DNA from: Tamaricihabitans halophyticus
GTDB lineage: Bacteria; Actinomycetota; Actinomycetes; Mycobacteriales; Pseudonocardiaceae
Assembly: GCF_004340875.1 (NCBI RefSeq)
Contig: NZ_SLXQ01000005.1
Location: 248,001-312,000 of the forward strand
DNA length: 64,000 bases
Direction: 5' to 3'
Numbering within the stretch: position 1 is the first letter of the stretch; the number at the start of each line of letters is the position of its first letter. The notes under the pieces are model-generated. The model was not told where the DNA came from. It ran no database searches and saw nothing but the letters and a program-made list of their open reading frames with translations. Below are positions 37,309 to 47,328 of the stretch, piece after piece. A program made the position numbers and the translations under genes.

Positions 37309-38883
37309 GTGGACGCCCGATCCCCGCGACGCTTCCTGTTGTCCGTCCTGCTCGCCAGGAAGGGACTCGTCACCAGCTCTGTCGTAGCTGGTACGGCATG
37401 GCTGCTTGCGCCTGCCGCGTTGCCGTTGGTCATCGGCCAAGCAATCGACCACGGTATTGCCGAGCGCGACACCGGTGCGTTACTGCTGTGGGGCAGCATT
37501 GTTCTTGCCATCGGACTGGTCCAAGCCTGCGCCAGCGCAGTACACGAGTGGTCCTCGCACACGCTGTGGTTGCACGGCGCGCATCTGACCCACGACCAGA
37601 TTGTTCAGCAAGCGGCTGCGCTCGGTGCGAGTCTGCCGAAGCAGATCCGCGTGGGCGAAGTAGTCGCGATGGGCACCGATGATGTGGACGCGATCGGTGA
37701 TCTGTGCGAAAACCTCGGACGATTTATCGGTGCGGCTATCGCCTTCGTCGGGGTGTCCATCGCATTGCTGGTCCAATCACCACTGCTCGGCCTTGTCGCT
37801 TTCATTGGCGTCCCGCTCGCGGTGCTCAGTATCGGTCCACTGATGCGCCCGTTGCATCGCCGCAAGGAAGCACAGCGCGACAAGCTCGCCGAGGTCAACG
37901 CGATGGGCTCGGACATTGTCGGCGGTCTGCGGGTGCTGCGCGGTATTGGCGGGGAACGCGCCTTCTTTCAACGTTATCGTTCCGCCAGCCAGCGGGTCGC
38001 GGCCGAAGGGATTCGGGTCGGCCGAATCGAGTCATGGCTGCCGGCTGCCGGCGTGCTACTGCCGGGACTGGTCACCGTCGCCGTGACGGTCATTGGCGTT
38101 TGGCTAGCGGTCGACGGTCAGATATCGGTCGGCAGCCTCATCGCGTTCTATGGCGCCTCGGTCTTTCTGGTGATTCCGGTGCAGGCGGCGACCGAGACAG
38201 CCGAAAGTTACAGCGCCGCGCGTGTTGCGGCCGGGCGGGTGTGTCGATTGTTGCGCCTACGGCCGCAGCCCGAGTCGCCCGCCGTGCCAGTGCCATTGCC
38301 GAGCGGACCATTGGAACTGCGCTGTGGCACGTGGCGGATCGCGGCCGGCCAACTGACGGTGATTCCACCCGCGCCCGATCGAGCAGAGCTGTTCGCCGGG
38401 CTTGGCGACGGAAGCTGCACCATCGGTGGTGTTCGCGCCGACCAAATCGAGCGAGACGAACTACGTGATCGAGTGGTGCTTGTTCGTGCCGACGCGATCT
38501 GGTTCTCCGGTCCGGTAGGTCCTGAACTTGAGTTGGGCACAGGGGTTCCGGTGCACCGCGCTGTGCACGCCGCTTCCGCCGAAGATGTGCTCGCCGGCTT
38601 CCCGGACGGTTGGCAGGAAGTGATCAGCGAGCGCGGCCGCTCGGTCTCTGGCGGTCAGCGACAGCGGTTGGGTTTGGCAAGGGCATTGACGCTGGACCCG
38701 GACGTCCTGGTGCTCGAGGACCCAACGGCCGCCGTTGACGCGCATACCGAAGAATGCATTGCCCAGCGAATCGCCAAGCTGCGCGCCGGTCGAACCACTC
38801 TTGTCTGTAGTGCGAGTCCACTGTGGAAGGCCGTGGCGGATGTGGTGTTGGAGATCGATGAACCCAAACAGGAATCAGAATGA
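37309..38883 (+). CDS. ABC exporter half-transporter with degenerate ATP site
   Basis: This 524-residue protein has an ABC type-I exporter membrane domain (residues about 20-300) and a shortened nucleotide-binding domain. The signature motif VSGGQ (residues 446-450) is intact. The Walker A loop is lost: residues 347-362 read GQLTVIPPAPDRAELF with no GKS/T. Walker B is LVLEDP (E470, D471) and the switch His is replaced (VCSASP). This pattern marks the degenerate-site partner of a heterodimeric exporter. The GTG start at 37309 lacks a clear ribosome site and is uncertain. It overlaps the next gene by four bases. The substrate is unknown. Confidence 0.85.
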   Translation: MDARSPRRFLLSVLLARKGLVTSSVVAGTAWLLAPAALPLVIGQAIDHGIAERDTGALLLWGSIVLAIGLVQACASAVHEWSSHTLWLHGAHLTHDQIVQQAAALGASLPKQIRVGEVVAMGTDDVDAIGDLCENLGRFIGAAIAFVGVSIALLVQSPLLGLVAFIGVPLAVLSIGPLMRPLHRRKEAQRDKLAEVNAMGSDIVGGLRVLRGIGGERAFFQRYRSASQRVAAEGIRVGRIESWLPAAGVLLPGLVTVAVTVIGVWLAVDGQISVGSLIAFYGASVFLVIPVQAATETAESYSAARVAAGRVCRLLRLRPQPESPAVPVPLPSGPLELRCGTWRIAAGQLTVIPPAPDRAELFAGLGDGSCTIGGVRADQIERDELRDRVVLVRADAIWFSGPVGPELELGTGVPVHRAVHAASAEDVLAGFPDGWQEVISERGRSVSGGQRQRLGLARALTLDPDVLVLEDPTAAVDAHTEECIAQRIAKLRAGRTTLVCSASPLWKAVADVVLEIDEPKQESE

Positions 38884-40631
38884 ACAGCTTTCCGTTCGCT
38901 GAGCAGGCCGCCGTACGCCAATGGATAGTCGCGGCAGCGAGACGAGAATGGCGGCTTGGCAGCGTGATGCTGACGCTGTTCTTGCTTGCCGGCATGCTCG
39001 GACTGGTCGGTCCGCAGCTGCTCGGCGCACTGGTGGACGCCGTAACCGAGCAACGCGATATCCCGCTGGTCGAGCTGGCGCTGACCTTTACCGGTGTGTT
39101 GCTCGTCCGGTCGGTGTTGCTTCGGATGAGCCACCTTCGAGCCCGGATTCTGGGCGAGCGGCTGCTTGCGCGGGCGCGCGAGGAGTTTCTCGAGCGAGTG
39201 CTGCGTATTCCGGTGGCCAGGGTCGAGTCGGCGGGCACCGGCGACTTGCTGAGCAGGACGACGTCGGACATCGGTCGGATCGAACACGCCGCACGGAGCG
39301 CTGCGCCGGAGATCATGATGTCCAGCATCACGGTCGTGATTACTGCCGTGGCAATGGTGTGGACCTCGCCGTTGCTCGCCTCAGGGGTGTTGCTCGCGTT
39401 GCCGATCATCGTGGTCAGCACGCGGTGGTATCGCCCGAGGGCAAAGGCTGTGCTTGAGCGCATGTTCGACTCGTGGGCCGATGTGCAGGCGAGTTCGAAC
39501 GAGACCGTTACCGGTGCGGCGACCGTCGAGGCGATGCGGTTGGCTGCGCGAAGGACATCGTGGAACCGCGACCGTCTTGGGGTCACCGCACGTTATGAGC
39601 GGGCGCACCGCGGCCTGCTAACCCGCTGGCTGCCGTTTCTCGAACTGTCCTACGTATTGCCGCTGTGCGTGATCCTGTTTGCGGGCGGCTGGGCATACTC
39701 GAATGGTCTCGCTGGGCTCGGCGCGGTCACCGCGGTTTTGCTTTACGCGCAGTCGATGGCGTCGCCGCTGAATGAGTTACTGCTTTGGATCGAGGATCTG
39801 CAGGTGGGTGGCGTCGGGATGCGACGCATCCTGGGCGTACAGCGCGTTCCGACTGAGGACGTTCAGCGTAGTGCGGGTGCGCCGGCTGGCAGGGACATCG
39901 AGTTGCACGGTGTCCGGTTTGGCTATCTGCCAGGGGTGGAAGTACTGCGTGGCATTGATTTGCGCATCCCCGGTGGAGAACATCTGGCCATCGTCGGGCC
40001 GTCCGGCTCGGGTAAATCGACCCTGGCGCGGCTTCTTGCCGGGGTGGGGCGGCCAGACAGCGGGTTGATCACGCTCGGCGGCGTGGACGTCGCCGGCTGG
40101 CCAACCGAGCAGCTACGTGCGCAGGTACTGCTGTTGACCCAGGAGCACCATGTGTTCGCCGCGAGCGTACGGGACAACATCACCCTCACGGCGACCTCGA
40201 CGGATGATCCATGGTCTGACGAGCAGCTCTACGCCGCACTCGACGTGGTCGGGGCCGCGCACTGGGTGCGGTCGCTGCCGGACGGGCTGTCGACGACGAT
40301 GGGTGGCGGCGCGCATGCGGTGGCGCCCGATATGGCGCAACGGCTGGCCTTGGCAAGGCTGGTGCTGGCCGATCCACCCGTGGTCGTCCTTGATGAAGCG
40401 ACCGCGCTTCTGGGTGACCACGGCGGGCGTGGCCTGGAACGATCGTTGACGCAAGCGCTTGCTGGTCGAACTGTCGTATCCATCGCGCACCGGCTCGGGG
40501 TCGCCCGCGCCGCGAATCGGGTACTGGTCCTCGAGGACGGCCGGATTAGTGAGCTCGGCACCCACGAGGAGCTGCTCACTGCCGATGGCTCCTACGCGCG
40601 CCTGGTGCACACCGTCAGCCCAGTTCCCTGA
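38880..40631 (+). CDS. ABC exporter half-transporter with intact Walker A and altered signature
   Basis: This 583-residue partner has a six-helix exporter membrane domain and a nucleotide-binding domain with a consensus Walker A (GPSGSGKST, K379), Walker B with catalytic Glu (VVVLDEAT) and switch His (SIAHRL). Where LSGGQ is expected it has VAPDMAQ (residues 481-487). Together with the preceding gene this gives one competent ATP site (this Walker A with the partner's VSGGQ) and one dead site, the layout of heterodimeric multidrug or lipid exporters. It overlaps the partner gene as ATGA. The pair interrupts the conserved rplO-secY junction. Confidence 0.88.
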   Translation: MNSFPFAEQAAVRQWIVAAARREWRLGSVMLTLFLLAGMLGLVGPQLLGALVDAVTEQRDIPLVELALTFTGVLLVRSVLLRMSHLRARILGERLLARAREEFLERVLRIPVARVESAGTGDLLSRTTSDIGRIEHAARSAAPEIMMSSITVVITAVAMVWTSPLLASGVLLALPIIVVSTRWYRPRAKAVLERMFDSWADVQASSNETVTGAATVEAMRLAARRTSWNRDRLGVTARYERAHRGLLTRWLPFLELSYVLPLCVILFAGGWAYSNGLAGLGAVTAVLLYAQSMASPLNELLLWIEDLQVGGVGMRRILGVQRVPTEDVQRSAGAPAGRDIELHGVRFGYLPGVEVLRGIDLRIPGGEHLAIVGPSGSGKSTLARLLAGVGRPDSGLITLGGVDVAGWPTEQLRAQVLLLTQEHHVFAASVRDNITLTATSTDDPWSDEQLYAALDVVGAAHWVRSLPDGLSTTMGGGAHAVAPDMAQRLALARLVLADPPVVVLDEATALLGDHGGRGLERSLTQALAGRTVVSIAHRLGVARAANRVLVLEDGRISELGTHEELLTADGSYARLVHTVSPVP

Positions 40632-40975
40632 GCAACCCACCTGCCGGCGATCACTTGCCCGCCGACGGTCACTCGCCCAGGCACACCCCTCCGCCCAATC
40701 ACCCACATGCGCCACACCCGCCTCACCTATAGCCGTTTAGCCTGCTAAACCGAGACAGCGAAGCAGCGGTGCCGGTTGCTGTCCTGTGTCGAGGGCCAGT
40801 GACCCCGGCTGCCGACGGTATTGCTCCGGGTCACTGTTACAGTCGCACTGCATACTTCGGGCCACCTGCGCCCGGGGTATATCTGGCTCTGTGCCAGTAG
40901 TTCGTCAGCCGGTAAATGCGCCGGTCAACCCGATCGCCGGTGAGAGGGCCGGTGAGCCCGAGGAGGTCCCCCCGC
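40632..40975. other. Intergenic region before secY
   Basis: No gene is seen in these 344 bases. They contain one palindrome at 40734-40751 inside a stretch that resembles the region downstream of map. The right part should hold the secY promoter and its aggaggt ribosome site at 40961-40967. No convincing promoter hexamers were found. Confidence 0.5.
40734..40751. repeat. Dispersed palindrome 3' of the ABC exporter
   Basis: The element reads CGTTTAGCCTGCTAAACC and is preceded by ctatagc, as is the copy at 43723. It lies 102 bases after the exporter stop. Confidence 0.88.
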
Positions 40976-42283
40976 GTGCTTAGCGCCTTCCGCTCGGCTC
41001 TGGCGACGCCGGACCTACGCAAGAAGATTCTGTTCACCCTCGGGGTCGTCGTGGTTTACCGAATCGGTGCCGCGATTCCCTCGCCTGGGGTGTCCTATCC
41101 GAACGTCCAGAAATGCGTAGGCGAGGTCGAACAGCAGGGCATCTACTCATTGCTGAACCTGTTCAGCGGTGGTGCACTGCTACAGCTCTCGATCTTCTCG
41201 CTGGGCATCATGCCCTATATCACCGCGAGCATCATCGTGCAGCTGCTCACCGTGGTCATTCCGCGGTTCGAGCAGCTAAAGAAGGAAGGCCAGTCTGGCC
41301 AGGCGAAACTGACGCAGTACACGCGCTATCTCACCATGGCGCTGGCCGTGCTACAGGCCACCGGGATCGTCGCCCTCGCTGAGCGGGGCCTGCTGTTCAG
41401 CGGTTGCACCGAGGACATCATCCCGGACAACAGCGTGTTCACGCTGTCGCTCGTCGTGCTCACCATGACCGCGGGCACGGCCATGATCATGTGGCTCGGC
41501 GAGTTGATCACCGAGCGCGGCGTCGGCAACGGGATGTCGCTGCTGATCTTCCTGAACATCGCGGCGCGGATTCCGGTCGAAGGCGGCAACATCCTCAACA
41601 CGCGCGGTGTCGAGATCTTCATCGTGGTCTGCGCTTGTGCCCTGGTGATCATCGCGACCGTGGTGTTCGTCGAGCAGGGGCAGCGGCGTATTCCAGTGCA
41701 GTACGCCAAGCGCATGATCGGCCGTCGGATGTACGGCGGGACGTCCACCTACTTGCCGATCAAGGTGAACCAGGCCGGTGTTATCCCAGTTATCTTCGGT
41801 TCCTCGCTGCTGTACCTACCTGACCTGCTGAGCCGGTTGGTTGGCGATCCGAACGAATCATCGGCGCTGCAGCAGTTCATCCAGCAGAACCTGGTTGATC
41901 AGTCCAGCGTGTTGCACATCTTGATGTACTTCATGCTGATCATCTTCTTCACGTACTTCTACATCACGATCACGTTCAACGTGGACGAGCGTGCCGATGA
42001 GATGAAGAAGTTTGGCGGGTTCATTCCGGGTATTCGGCCTGGCCGACCAACCGCCGAGTACCTGCGCTTCGTGTTGAACAGGATCACATTCCCTGGATCG
42101 CTGTATCTGGGTACCGTGGCAATCCTGCCGAACTTCTTCCTCGCACTAACAGGAGAGGGTCAGAACCAGAACTTCCCGTTCGGTGGCACCGCTGTGCTGA
42201 TCATGGTCGGTGTCGGGCTGGACACGATGAAACAGATCGAAAGCCAGCTCATGCAGCGCAACTATGAAGGGTTCCTCCGATGA
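40976..42283 (+). CDS. secY: Protein translocase subunit SecY
   Basis: This SecY of 435 residues has ten predicted spans and starts [23 protein letters not shown] at GTG 40976, nine bases after an aggaggt site; the open frame extends upstream to 40916. It forms the SecYEG channel. The cytoplasmic loop around [18 protein letters not shown] that contacts SecA and the ribosome is intact. It is translationally coupled to adk (ATGA) as in most bacteria, but no longer adjoins rplO. Confidence 0.97.
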   Translation: MLSAFRSALATPDLRKKILFTLGVVVVYRIGAAIPSPGVSYPNVQKCVGEVEQQGIYSLLNLFSGGALLQLSIFSLGIMPYITASIIVQLLTVVIPRFEQLKKEGQSGQAKLTQYTRYLTMALAVLQATGIVALAERGLLFSGCTEDIIPDNSVFTLSLVVLTMTAGTAMIMWLGELITERGVGNGMSLLIFLNIAARIPVEGGNILNTRGVEIFIVVCACALVIIATVVFVEQGQRRIPVQYAKRMIGRRMYGGTSTYLPIKVNQAGVIPVIFGSSLLYLPDLLSRLVGDPNESSALQQFIQQNLVDQSSVLHILMYFMLIIFFTYFYITITFNVDERADEMKKFGGFIPGIRPGRPTAEYLRFVLNRITFPGSLYLGTVAILPNFFLALTGEGQNQNFPFGGTAVLIMVGVGLDTMKQIESQLMQRNYEGFLR

Positions 42284-42834
42284 CTCGACTGGTTCTTGTT
42301 GGCCCGCCGGGGGCAGGTAAAGGCACCCAAGCCGTCGCTCTGAGCGAGGAACTGCGGATACCGCACATCTCCACGGGCGACCTATTTCGCAAGCATGTTG
42401 GGGAAGAAACGCCGCTCGGTAAAGAGACCAAGCGGTATCTCGACGCCGGCGAACTCGTGCCAGACGACGTGACGAACCGGATGGTTCGTGAGCGCTTGGC
42501 CGAGTCCGATGCGAAGCACGGTTTCCTGCTGGATGGCTTTCCCCGCAATATCGCCCAGGCCGACGTACTTGGCCAGATCCTCAGCGAGGACGGCGTCCGC
42601 CTGGATGCCGTGGTGCAGTTGGTTGTGGATGAAGACGTCGTGGTTGCCAGGCTGCTGGAGCGTGGCCGGACCGACGACACCGAGGACGTGATTCGTCGCC
42701 GCCAGCAGGTGTACGTCTCGGAGACGGCGCCGCTGCTGGACTACTACCGGGATGTGTTGATTTCGGTGGATGGAGTTGGCGAGGTCGCCGAAATCTCGGC
42801 TCGAGTGCTCGCCGCGTTGAGCGAACGGTCCTGA
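42280..42834 (+). CDS. adk: Adenylate kinase
   Basis: This 184-residue adenylate kinase has the P-loop GPPGAGKGT (residues 8-16), the AMP-binding region [12 protein letters not shown], and DGFPRN. It is the short form without a long zinc LID insertion, as in mycobacteria. It interconverts AMP, ADP and ATP. It overlaps the secY stop and is followed by map after one base. Confidence 0.97.
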   Translation: MTRLVLVGPPGAGKGTQAVALSEELRIPHISTGDLFRKHVGEETPLGKETKRYLDAGELVPDDVTNRMVRERLAESDAKHGFLLDGFPRNIAQADVLGQILSEDGVRLDAVVQLVVDEDVVVARLLERGRTDDTEDVIRRRQQVYVSETAPLLDYYRDVLISVDGVGEVAEISARVLAALSERS

Positions 42835-42835
42835 G

Positions 42836-43633
42836 GTGTTCCTGCGCAAAGAGCGCCTGATCGAGATCAAAACGGCCGCGGAGCTCGAGGCGATGCGCGC
42901 GGCCGGATTGCTCGTGGCGCGCACCCTCGGGCTCGTCGCCGAACAGGCTAAGCCAGGGGTAAGTACCGGTGAACTCGACGAACTCGCCGAGCAGACCATC
43001 CGGGACGCGGGCGCGGTGCCCTCGTTCAAGGGCTATCACGGATTTCCGGGCAGTATCTGTGCCTCGGTGAACGACCAGGTCGTGCACGGTATCCCGAGCG
43101 GAGAGCAACTGCTTGCGGACGGTGACCTGATCTCCGTCGACTGCGGAGCGATTCTGGATGGTTGGCACGGTGATTCAGCCGTAACGCTGCATATCGGCCA
43201 GACGAGCGCGGCCGACCAAGCACTTTCCGAGGCGACCAAGGCCGCGATGTGGGCGGGGATCGCTGCGATCCGGCCGGAGGCGCGACTGACCGATGTCTCG
43301 CACGCGATCCAGACCGAGGCAATGGCCGCGCGCCGTCGAGATGGCGTGGACTACGGGATCATCAGCGAATACGGCGGGCACGGCATCGGTAGCGAGATGC
43401 ATATGGACCCGTTCCTGCCGAACGTCGGTAAGCCGGGCAAAGGACCGCGGTTGCGGGTGGGGATGGCGCTGGCCGTAGAACCGATGTTGACCATGGGCAC
43501 TGCGGAAACCGAGGAACTCGAGGACGGTTGGACGGTACTCACCGCCGATCGCTCCCGTGCGGCACACTGGGAGCATTCTGTAGCCGTCACCGAGAACGGC
43601 CCCTGGGTGCTCACCGCGCCCGAGGATGCCTAA
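42836..43633 (+). CDS. map: Methionine aminopeptidase, type I
   Basis: This 265-residue type I methionine aminopeptidase starts at a GTG one base after adk. All five metal ligands are present: D102, D113, H182, E215 and E246. It removes the initiator methionine from new proteins. The secY-adk-map order is the standard translation-linked cluster. There is no N-terminal zinc-finger extension. Confidence 0.97.
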   Translation: MFLRKERLIEIKTAAELEAMRAAGLLVARTLGLVAEQAKPGVSTGELDELAEQTIRDAGAVPSFKGYHGFPGSICASVNDQVVHGIPSGEQLLADGDLISVDCGAILDGWHGDSAVTLHIGQTSAADQALSEATKAAMWAGIAAIRPEARLTDVSHAIQTEAMAARRRDGVDYGIISEYGGHGIGSEMHMDPFLPNVGKPGKGPRLRVGMALAVEPMLTMGTAETEELEDGWTVLTADRSRAAHWEHSVAVTENGPWVLTAPEDA

Positions 43634-44043
43634 CCCATAGCCGTTAGCTACCTCACGTCACTGCTGGACAGCGATCCATCACCCACACGCACACCACAAG
43701 CCCCACCATTCCCTCCTATAGCCGTTTAGCCCGCTAAACGGAGTTTGCGCAGGTGGGGTGCGGGGGTGTTGAAGCGAGCGTACGCTTGGGATAGCCGCGA
43801 GATGCGAGCAGTGTGGCCCCCGCGTGAATTCAGTGGTTTAGCCACGCGTACACTAGCTAACCGGCGTGTTTGCACGTCGAATCCGTTGTGCCTCCCGTTG
43901 CGGTGGACAGCGCCGGCTCTCCGGCCGCTGGCAAGCAGGCGATCGTCGAAGCGCAGTACACGGAGTCGGGGTAGCGCGCGCTCGTAAACAGCACAACGAC
44001 AACAAGTACCCGCAGCTCAACCAAGTCACGAAACGCGGAGGAC
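43634..44043. other. Intergenic region between map and infA
   Basis: No gene is supported in these 410 bases. One palindrome lies at 43723-43740, preceded by a stretch resembling that at 40698. A partial copy of the flank (catagccgttagc) lies at 43636-43650. A TACACT hexamer at 43849 could be part of an infA promoter, but its -35 is poor. Confidence 0.5.
43723..43740. repeat. Dispersed palindrome 3' of map
   Basis: This is a perfect copy, CGTTTAGCCCGCTAAACG, 89 bases after the map stop. It shares an extended left flank (atcacccaca...ctatagc) with the copy at 40734. Confidence 0.9.
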
Positions 44044-44265
44044 ATGGGGAAGAAGGACGGGGCCATCGAGGTCGAGGGCCGCGTGATCGAGCCACTACCC
44101 AACGCGATGTTTCGCGTCGAGTTGGAGAACGGCCACAAGGTCCTGGCGCACATCAGCGGCAAGATGCGGCAGCATTACATCCGAATCCTGCCCGAAGACC
44201 GCGTCGTCGTGGAGCTATCGCCCTACGACTTGACACGCGGTCGGATTGTTTACCGCTACAAGTGA
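44044..44265 (+). CDS. infA: Translation initiation factor IF-1
   Basis: This 73-residue IF-1 starts [21 protein letters not shown] and ends [12 protein letters not shown], near-invariant in Actinobacteria. It is a single OB-fold that blocks the A site during initiation. It begins the infA-rpmJ-rpsM-rpsK-rpsD-rpoA-rplQ series. A gcggag site precedes the ATG. Confidence 0.98.
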   Translation: MGKKDGAIEVEGRVIEPLPNAMFRVELENGHKVLAHISGKMRQHYIRILPEDRVVVELSPYDLTRGRIVYRYK

Positions 44266-44351
44266 CCTGGTGACGCGAGCACTGCCGTTACTGGTGCCCG
44301 AAAACACTATGTAGTGGGCGGGCACGCCCGAGAGCAGGAGAAACAACAGAC

Positions 44352-44465
44352 GTGAAGGTGCAGCCGAGCGTCAAGAGGATCTGTGACAAGTGCCAGGTGG
44401 TTCGCCGGCACGGTCGGATCCTGGTGATCTGCAGCAACCCGCGCCATAAGCAGCGTCAGGGCTGA
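44352..44465 (+). CDS. rpmJ: 50S ribosomal protein L36, zinc type
   Basis: This 37-residue L36 starts at GTG 44352 ([20 protein letters not shown]). The zinc ligands C11, C14, C27 and H32 are all present. It stabilises 23S rRNA near the factor-binding region. Its position between infA and rpsM is the conserved one. A gagcagga site precedes it. Confidence 0.96.
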   Translation: MKVQPSVKRICDKCQVVRRHGRILVICSNPRHKQRQG

Positions 44466-44643
44466 GCAGCAGATCTCCGGTAGCAGATTCTCTGCCACGC
44501 ATAACTAAACGAGAACCTCCCTACACCTGCCGGACCATACGGGTCTGGTGCACCCCCGGACTTCAGGCCGGGGCCCGGTGCGACGAGTCGGCCAGGGGAT
44601 GGATGGGGAGTAGACCTGAAGACATGACAAGGAGAACCGCCAT

Positions 44644-45024
44644 ATGGCACGACTCATGGGCGTTGACCTCCCCCGCGATAAGCGGATGGAGGTTGCGCTG
44701 ACCTACATCTACGGCATCGGTCGTACGCGTTCCAAGGAGCTCCTGGCAGCGACCGGCATCAGCCCGGATCTGCGCGCCAAGGACATCGCTGATGAGGACG
44801 TCATCAGGTTGCGCGACCACATCGAAGCCAGCTACCAGGTCGAGGGTGACCTTCGTCGCGAGGTTCAGGCCGATATCCGCCGCAAGATGGAGATCGGCTG
44901 CTACGAGGGCCTGCGGCACCGTCGTCACCTGCCCGTGCGTGGACAGCGGACCAAGACCAATGCGCGCACCCGCAAGGGCCCGAAGAAGACGGTCGCCGGC
45001 AAGAAGAAGGCCGGGAAGAAGTAA
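44644..45024 (+). CDS. rpsM: 30S ribosomal protein S13
   Basis: This 126-residue S13 starts [26 protein letters not shown] after an aaggag site. It contacts the 50S subunit and P-site tRNA. The basic tail ([17 protein letters not shown]) is normal. The 178-bp gap from rpmJ contains GC-rich sequence without a clear signal. Confidence 0.98.
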   Translation: MARLMGVDLPRDKRMEVALTYIYGIGRTRSKELLAATGISPDLRAKDIADEDVIRLRDHIEASYQVEGDLRREVQADIRRKMEIGCYEGLRHRRHLPVRGQRTKTNARTRKGPKKTVAGKKKAGKK

Positions 45025-45051
45025 CCCCGCACCGAGGAGATCACGCGAACT

Positions 45052-45459
45052 ATGCCACCCAAGGCTCGTACTGGCGCCGGGGCGAAAAAGGTCCGGCGCA
45101 AGGAAAAGAAGAATGTCGCGCATGGCCATGCGCACATCAAGAGCACGTTCAACAACACCGTCGTATCCATCACCGACCCGAATGGCGCGGTGATCAGCTG
45201 GGCATCGAGCGGACACGTCGGTTTCAAGGGCTCCCGTAAGTCCACCCCGTTCGCCGCGCAGATGGCCGCGGAGAACGCCGCGCGCAAGGCAGCGGAGCAC
45301 GGCATGAAGAAGGTTGACGTGTTCGTCAAGGGTCCCGGTTCCGGCCGCGAGACCGCGATTCGCTCACTGCAAGCCGCCGGCCTTGAGGTCGGCACCATCC
45401 AAGACGTGACCCCGCAGCCGCACAACGGCTGCCGTCCGCCGAAGCGGCGTCGGGTCTGA
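45052..45459 (+). CDS. rpsK: 30S ribosomal protein S11
   Basis: This 135-residue S11 lies on the platform of the 30S subunit near the E-site mRNA. The conserved [19 protein letters not shown] and [16 protein letters not shown] segments are intact. It is 27 bp after rpsM, preceded by a gaggag site. Confidence 0.98.
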   Translation: MPPKARTGAGAKKVRRKEKKNVAHGHAHIKSTFNNTVVSITDPNGAVISWASSGHVGFKGSRKSTPFAAQMAAENAARKAAEHGMKKVDVFVKGPGSGRETAIRSLQAAGLEVGTIQDVTPQPHNGCRPPKRRRV

Positions 45460-45481
45460 GGCACGGGGAGGAGTAAGCAAA

Positions 45482-46087
45482 ATGGCTCGTTACACCGGCC
45501 CCATGACTCGTAAGTCCCGCCGGCTGAAGGTCGATCTCGTTGGCGGCGACAAGGCATTCGAGCGCCGCCCCTACCCGCCCGGCCAGCACGGCCGCGGTCG
45601 GGTTAAGGAGAGCGAGTACCTGCTGCAGCTGCAGGAGAAGCAGAAGGCCCGGCACACCTACGGCGTGCTGGAGCGGCAGTTCCGCCGCTACTACGAGGAG
45701 GCAGTTCGTCGTCCAGGAAAGACTGGCGAGGCGATGCTGCAGATCCTCGAGTCGCGGTTGGACAATGTGGTGTACCGCGCGGGCTTGGCCCGCACTCGCC
45801 GGCAGGCGCGCCAGTTGGTGAGCCACGGGCACTTCGTGGTGAACGGTAAGAAGGTCAACGTACCGAGCTACCGGGTCGCCAAATGGGACATCATCGACGT
45901 CAAGCCGAAGTCGCTGAAGACGCTGCCTTTCGTCGCTGCGAAGGAGAGCCTCGGTGAGCGTCCGGTGCCAGCGTGGCTGCAGGTCGTTCCGTCGAACCTG
46001 CGGATCCTGGTGCACCAGCTGCCGGAGCGGGCGCAGATCGAGGTCCCGGTCACCGAACAGCTGATCGTCGAGTTCTACTCGAAGTAA
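45482..46087 (+). CDS. rpsD: 30S ribosomal protein S4
   Basis: This 201-residue S4 of the zinc-free type carries the S4 RNA-binding domain (RLDNVVYRAGLARTRRQARQLVSHGHFVVNG). It is a primary 16S binder and, in E. coli, a translational repressor of this operon. The gene is followed by a 117-bp GC-rich gap before rpoA. Confidence 0.98.
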   Translation: MARYTGPMTRKSRRLKVDLVGGDKAFERRPYPPGQHGRGRVKESEYLLQLQEKQKARHTYGVLERQFRRYYEEAVRRPGKTGEAMLQILESRLDNVVYRAGLARTRRQARQLVSHGHFVVNGKKVNVPSYRVAKWDIIDVKPKSLKTLPFVAAKESLGERPVPAWLQVVPSNLRILVHQLPERAQIEVPVTEQLIVEFYSK

Positions 46088-46204
46088 GCGGCGGCACGTA
46101 GGGAGTGCCGGCCGCCGGCCGGCCGGCTGTCCACGGACATGCTGGCCGGCCACGCCACCCTTTCGACGTCATATGGCGGGCGTCGGTAGGAAAGGAAACG
46201 TAAA

Positions 46205-47278
46205 GTGCTCATTTCTCAGCGTCCCACCCTTGGTGAGGAGACGGTCAACGAGACCCGCTCCCGGTTCAGCATTGAGCCGCTGGAGCCCGGTTTCGGTTAC
46301 ACGCTCGGCAACTCGTTGCGGCGTACGCTGCTGTCGTCCATCCCGGGCGCCGCGGTAACCAGCATCCGCATCGACGGAGTGCTGCACGAGTTCAGCACCG
46401 TTCCCGGCGTTAAGGAAGACGTCACCGACATCATCCTTAACCTGAAGGAGCTCGTCGTGAGCTCCGAGGAAGACGAGCCGGTGACGATGTACCTGCGCAA
46501 GCAGGGGCCTGGCGATGTGACTGCTGGCGACATCGTGCCGCCGGCAGGAGTCACCGTGCACAATCCGGATCTGCACATTGCTTCGCTGAATGGTAAGGGC
46601 AAGCTGGAGATCGAGCTTGTCGTCGAGCGTGGTCGTGGCTATGTGCCCGCCGTGCAGAACAAGCAAGCCGGCGCCGAGATCGGCCGGATTCCGGTCGACT
46701 CGATCTACTCGCCGGTGCTGAAGGTGACCTACAAGGTTGAGGCGACTCGTGTCGAGCAGCGTACCGACTTCGACAAGCTGATCTTGGATGTGGAGACCAA
46801 GCCGTCCATCACGCCGCGCGACGCCGTCGCGTCGGCCGGCCGGACGCTCGTCGAGCTGTTCGGTCTGGCACGTGAGCTGAACGTGGATGCCGAGGGCATC
46901 GAGATCGGCCCGTCACCGCAGGAGGCGGACACCATCGCCGCCTACGCGATGCCGATCGAGGACCTCGATCTCACCGTTCGCTCGTACAACTGCCTCAAGC
47001 GCGAGGGCATTCATACGGTCGGCGAGCTGGTTTCCCGCAGCGAGGCAGACCTGCTGGATATCCGCAACTTCGGAGCGAAGTCGATCGACGAGGTCAAGAT
47101 GAAGCTCGTTGGCCTCGGCCTGGCGCTGAAGGACAGCCCGCCCGGGTTCGACCCGTCGGCCGCGGTTGCCGATTACTCGGCTGGCGGCTGGTCCGACGGT
47201 CTGGACGCCGAGGGCGGGATTCCCGGCGAAGACCCGTATGACGACGGTCAGGATTACGCAGAGACGGAGCAGCTCTGA
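46205..47278 (+). CDS. rpoA: DNA-directed RNA polymerase alpha subunit
   Basis: This 357-residue alpha subunit starts at a GTG ([19 protein letters not shown]) after an aggaaa site. The N-terminal dimerisation domain contains [22 protein letters not shown]. The C-terminal domain (about residues 250-320) with [22 protein letters not shown] binds UP elements and activators. An acidic tail follows. It lies between rpsD and rplQ, the usual position. Confidence 0.98.
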   Translation: MLISQRPTLGEETVNETRSRFSIEPLEPGFGYTLGNSLRRTLLSSIPGAAVTSIRIDGVLHEFSTVPGVKEDVTDIILNLKELVVSSEEDEPVTMYLRKQGPGDVTAGDIVPPAGVTVHNPDLHIASLNGKGKLEIELVVERGRGYVPAVQNKQAGAEIGRIPVDSIYSPVLKVTYKVEATRVEQRTDFDKLILDVETKPSITPRDAVASAGRTLVELFGLARELNVDAEGIEIGPSPQEADTIAAYAMPIEDLDLTVRSYNCLKREGIHTVGELVSRSEADLLDIRNFGAKSIDEVKMKLVGLGLALKDSPPGFDPSAAVADYSAGGWSDGLDAEGGIPGEDPYDDGQDYAETEQL

Positions 47279-47328
47279 TCGGTCCATAGTGGACGATTTC
47301 GAGCAGAGGATCCAACAAGGAGCAATCG

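Noticed and set aside
37309-38883. Pseudogene call for the exporter subunit lacking Walker A
   Set aside because: The frame is intact, the signature motif is preserved and the partner shows complementary losses, so it fits a heterodimeric exporter.
43745-43987. Small gene of 80 codons between map and infA
   Set aside because: The translation is Arg/Ser-rich with no conserved features or ribosome site. It overlaps the expected infA promoter region.
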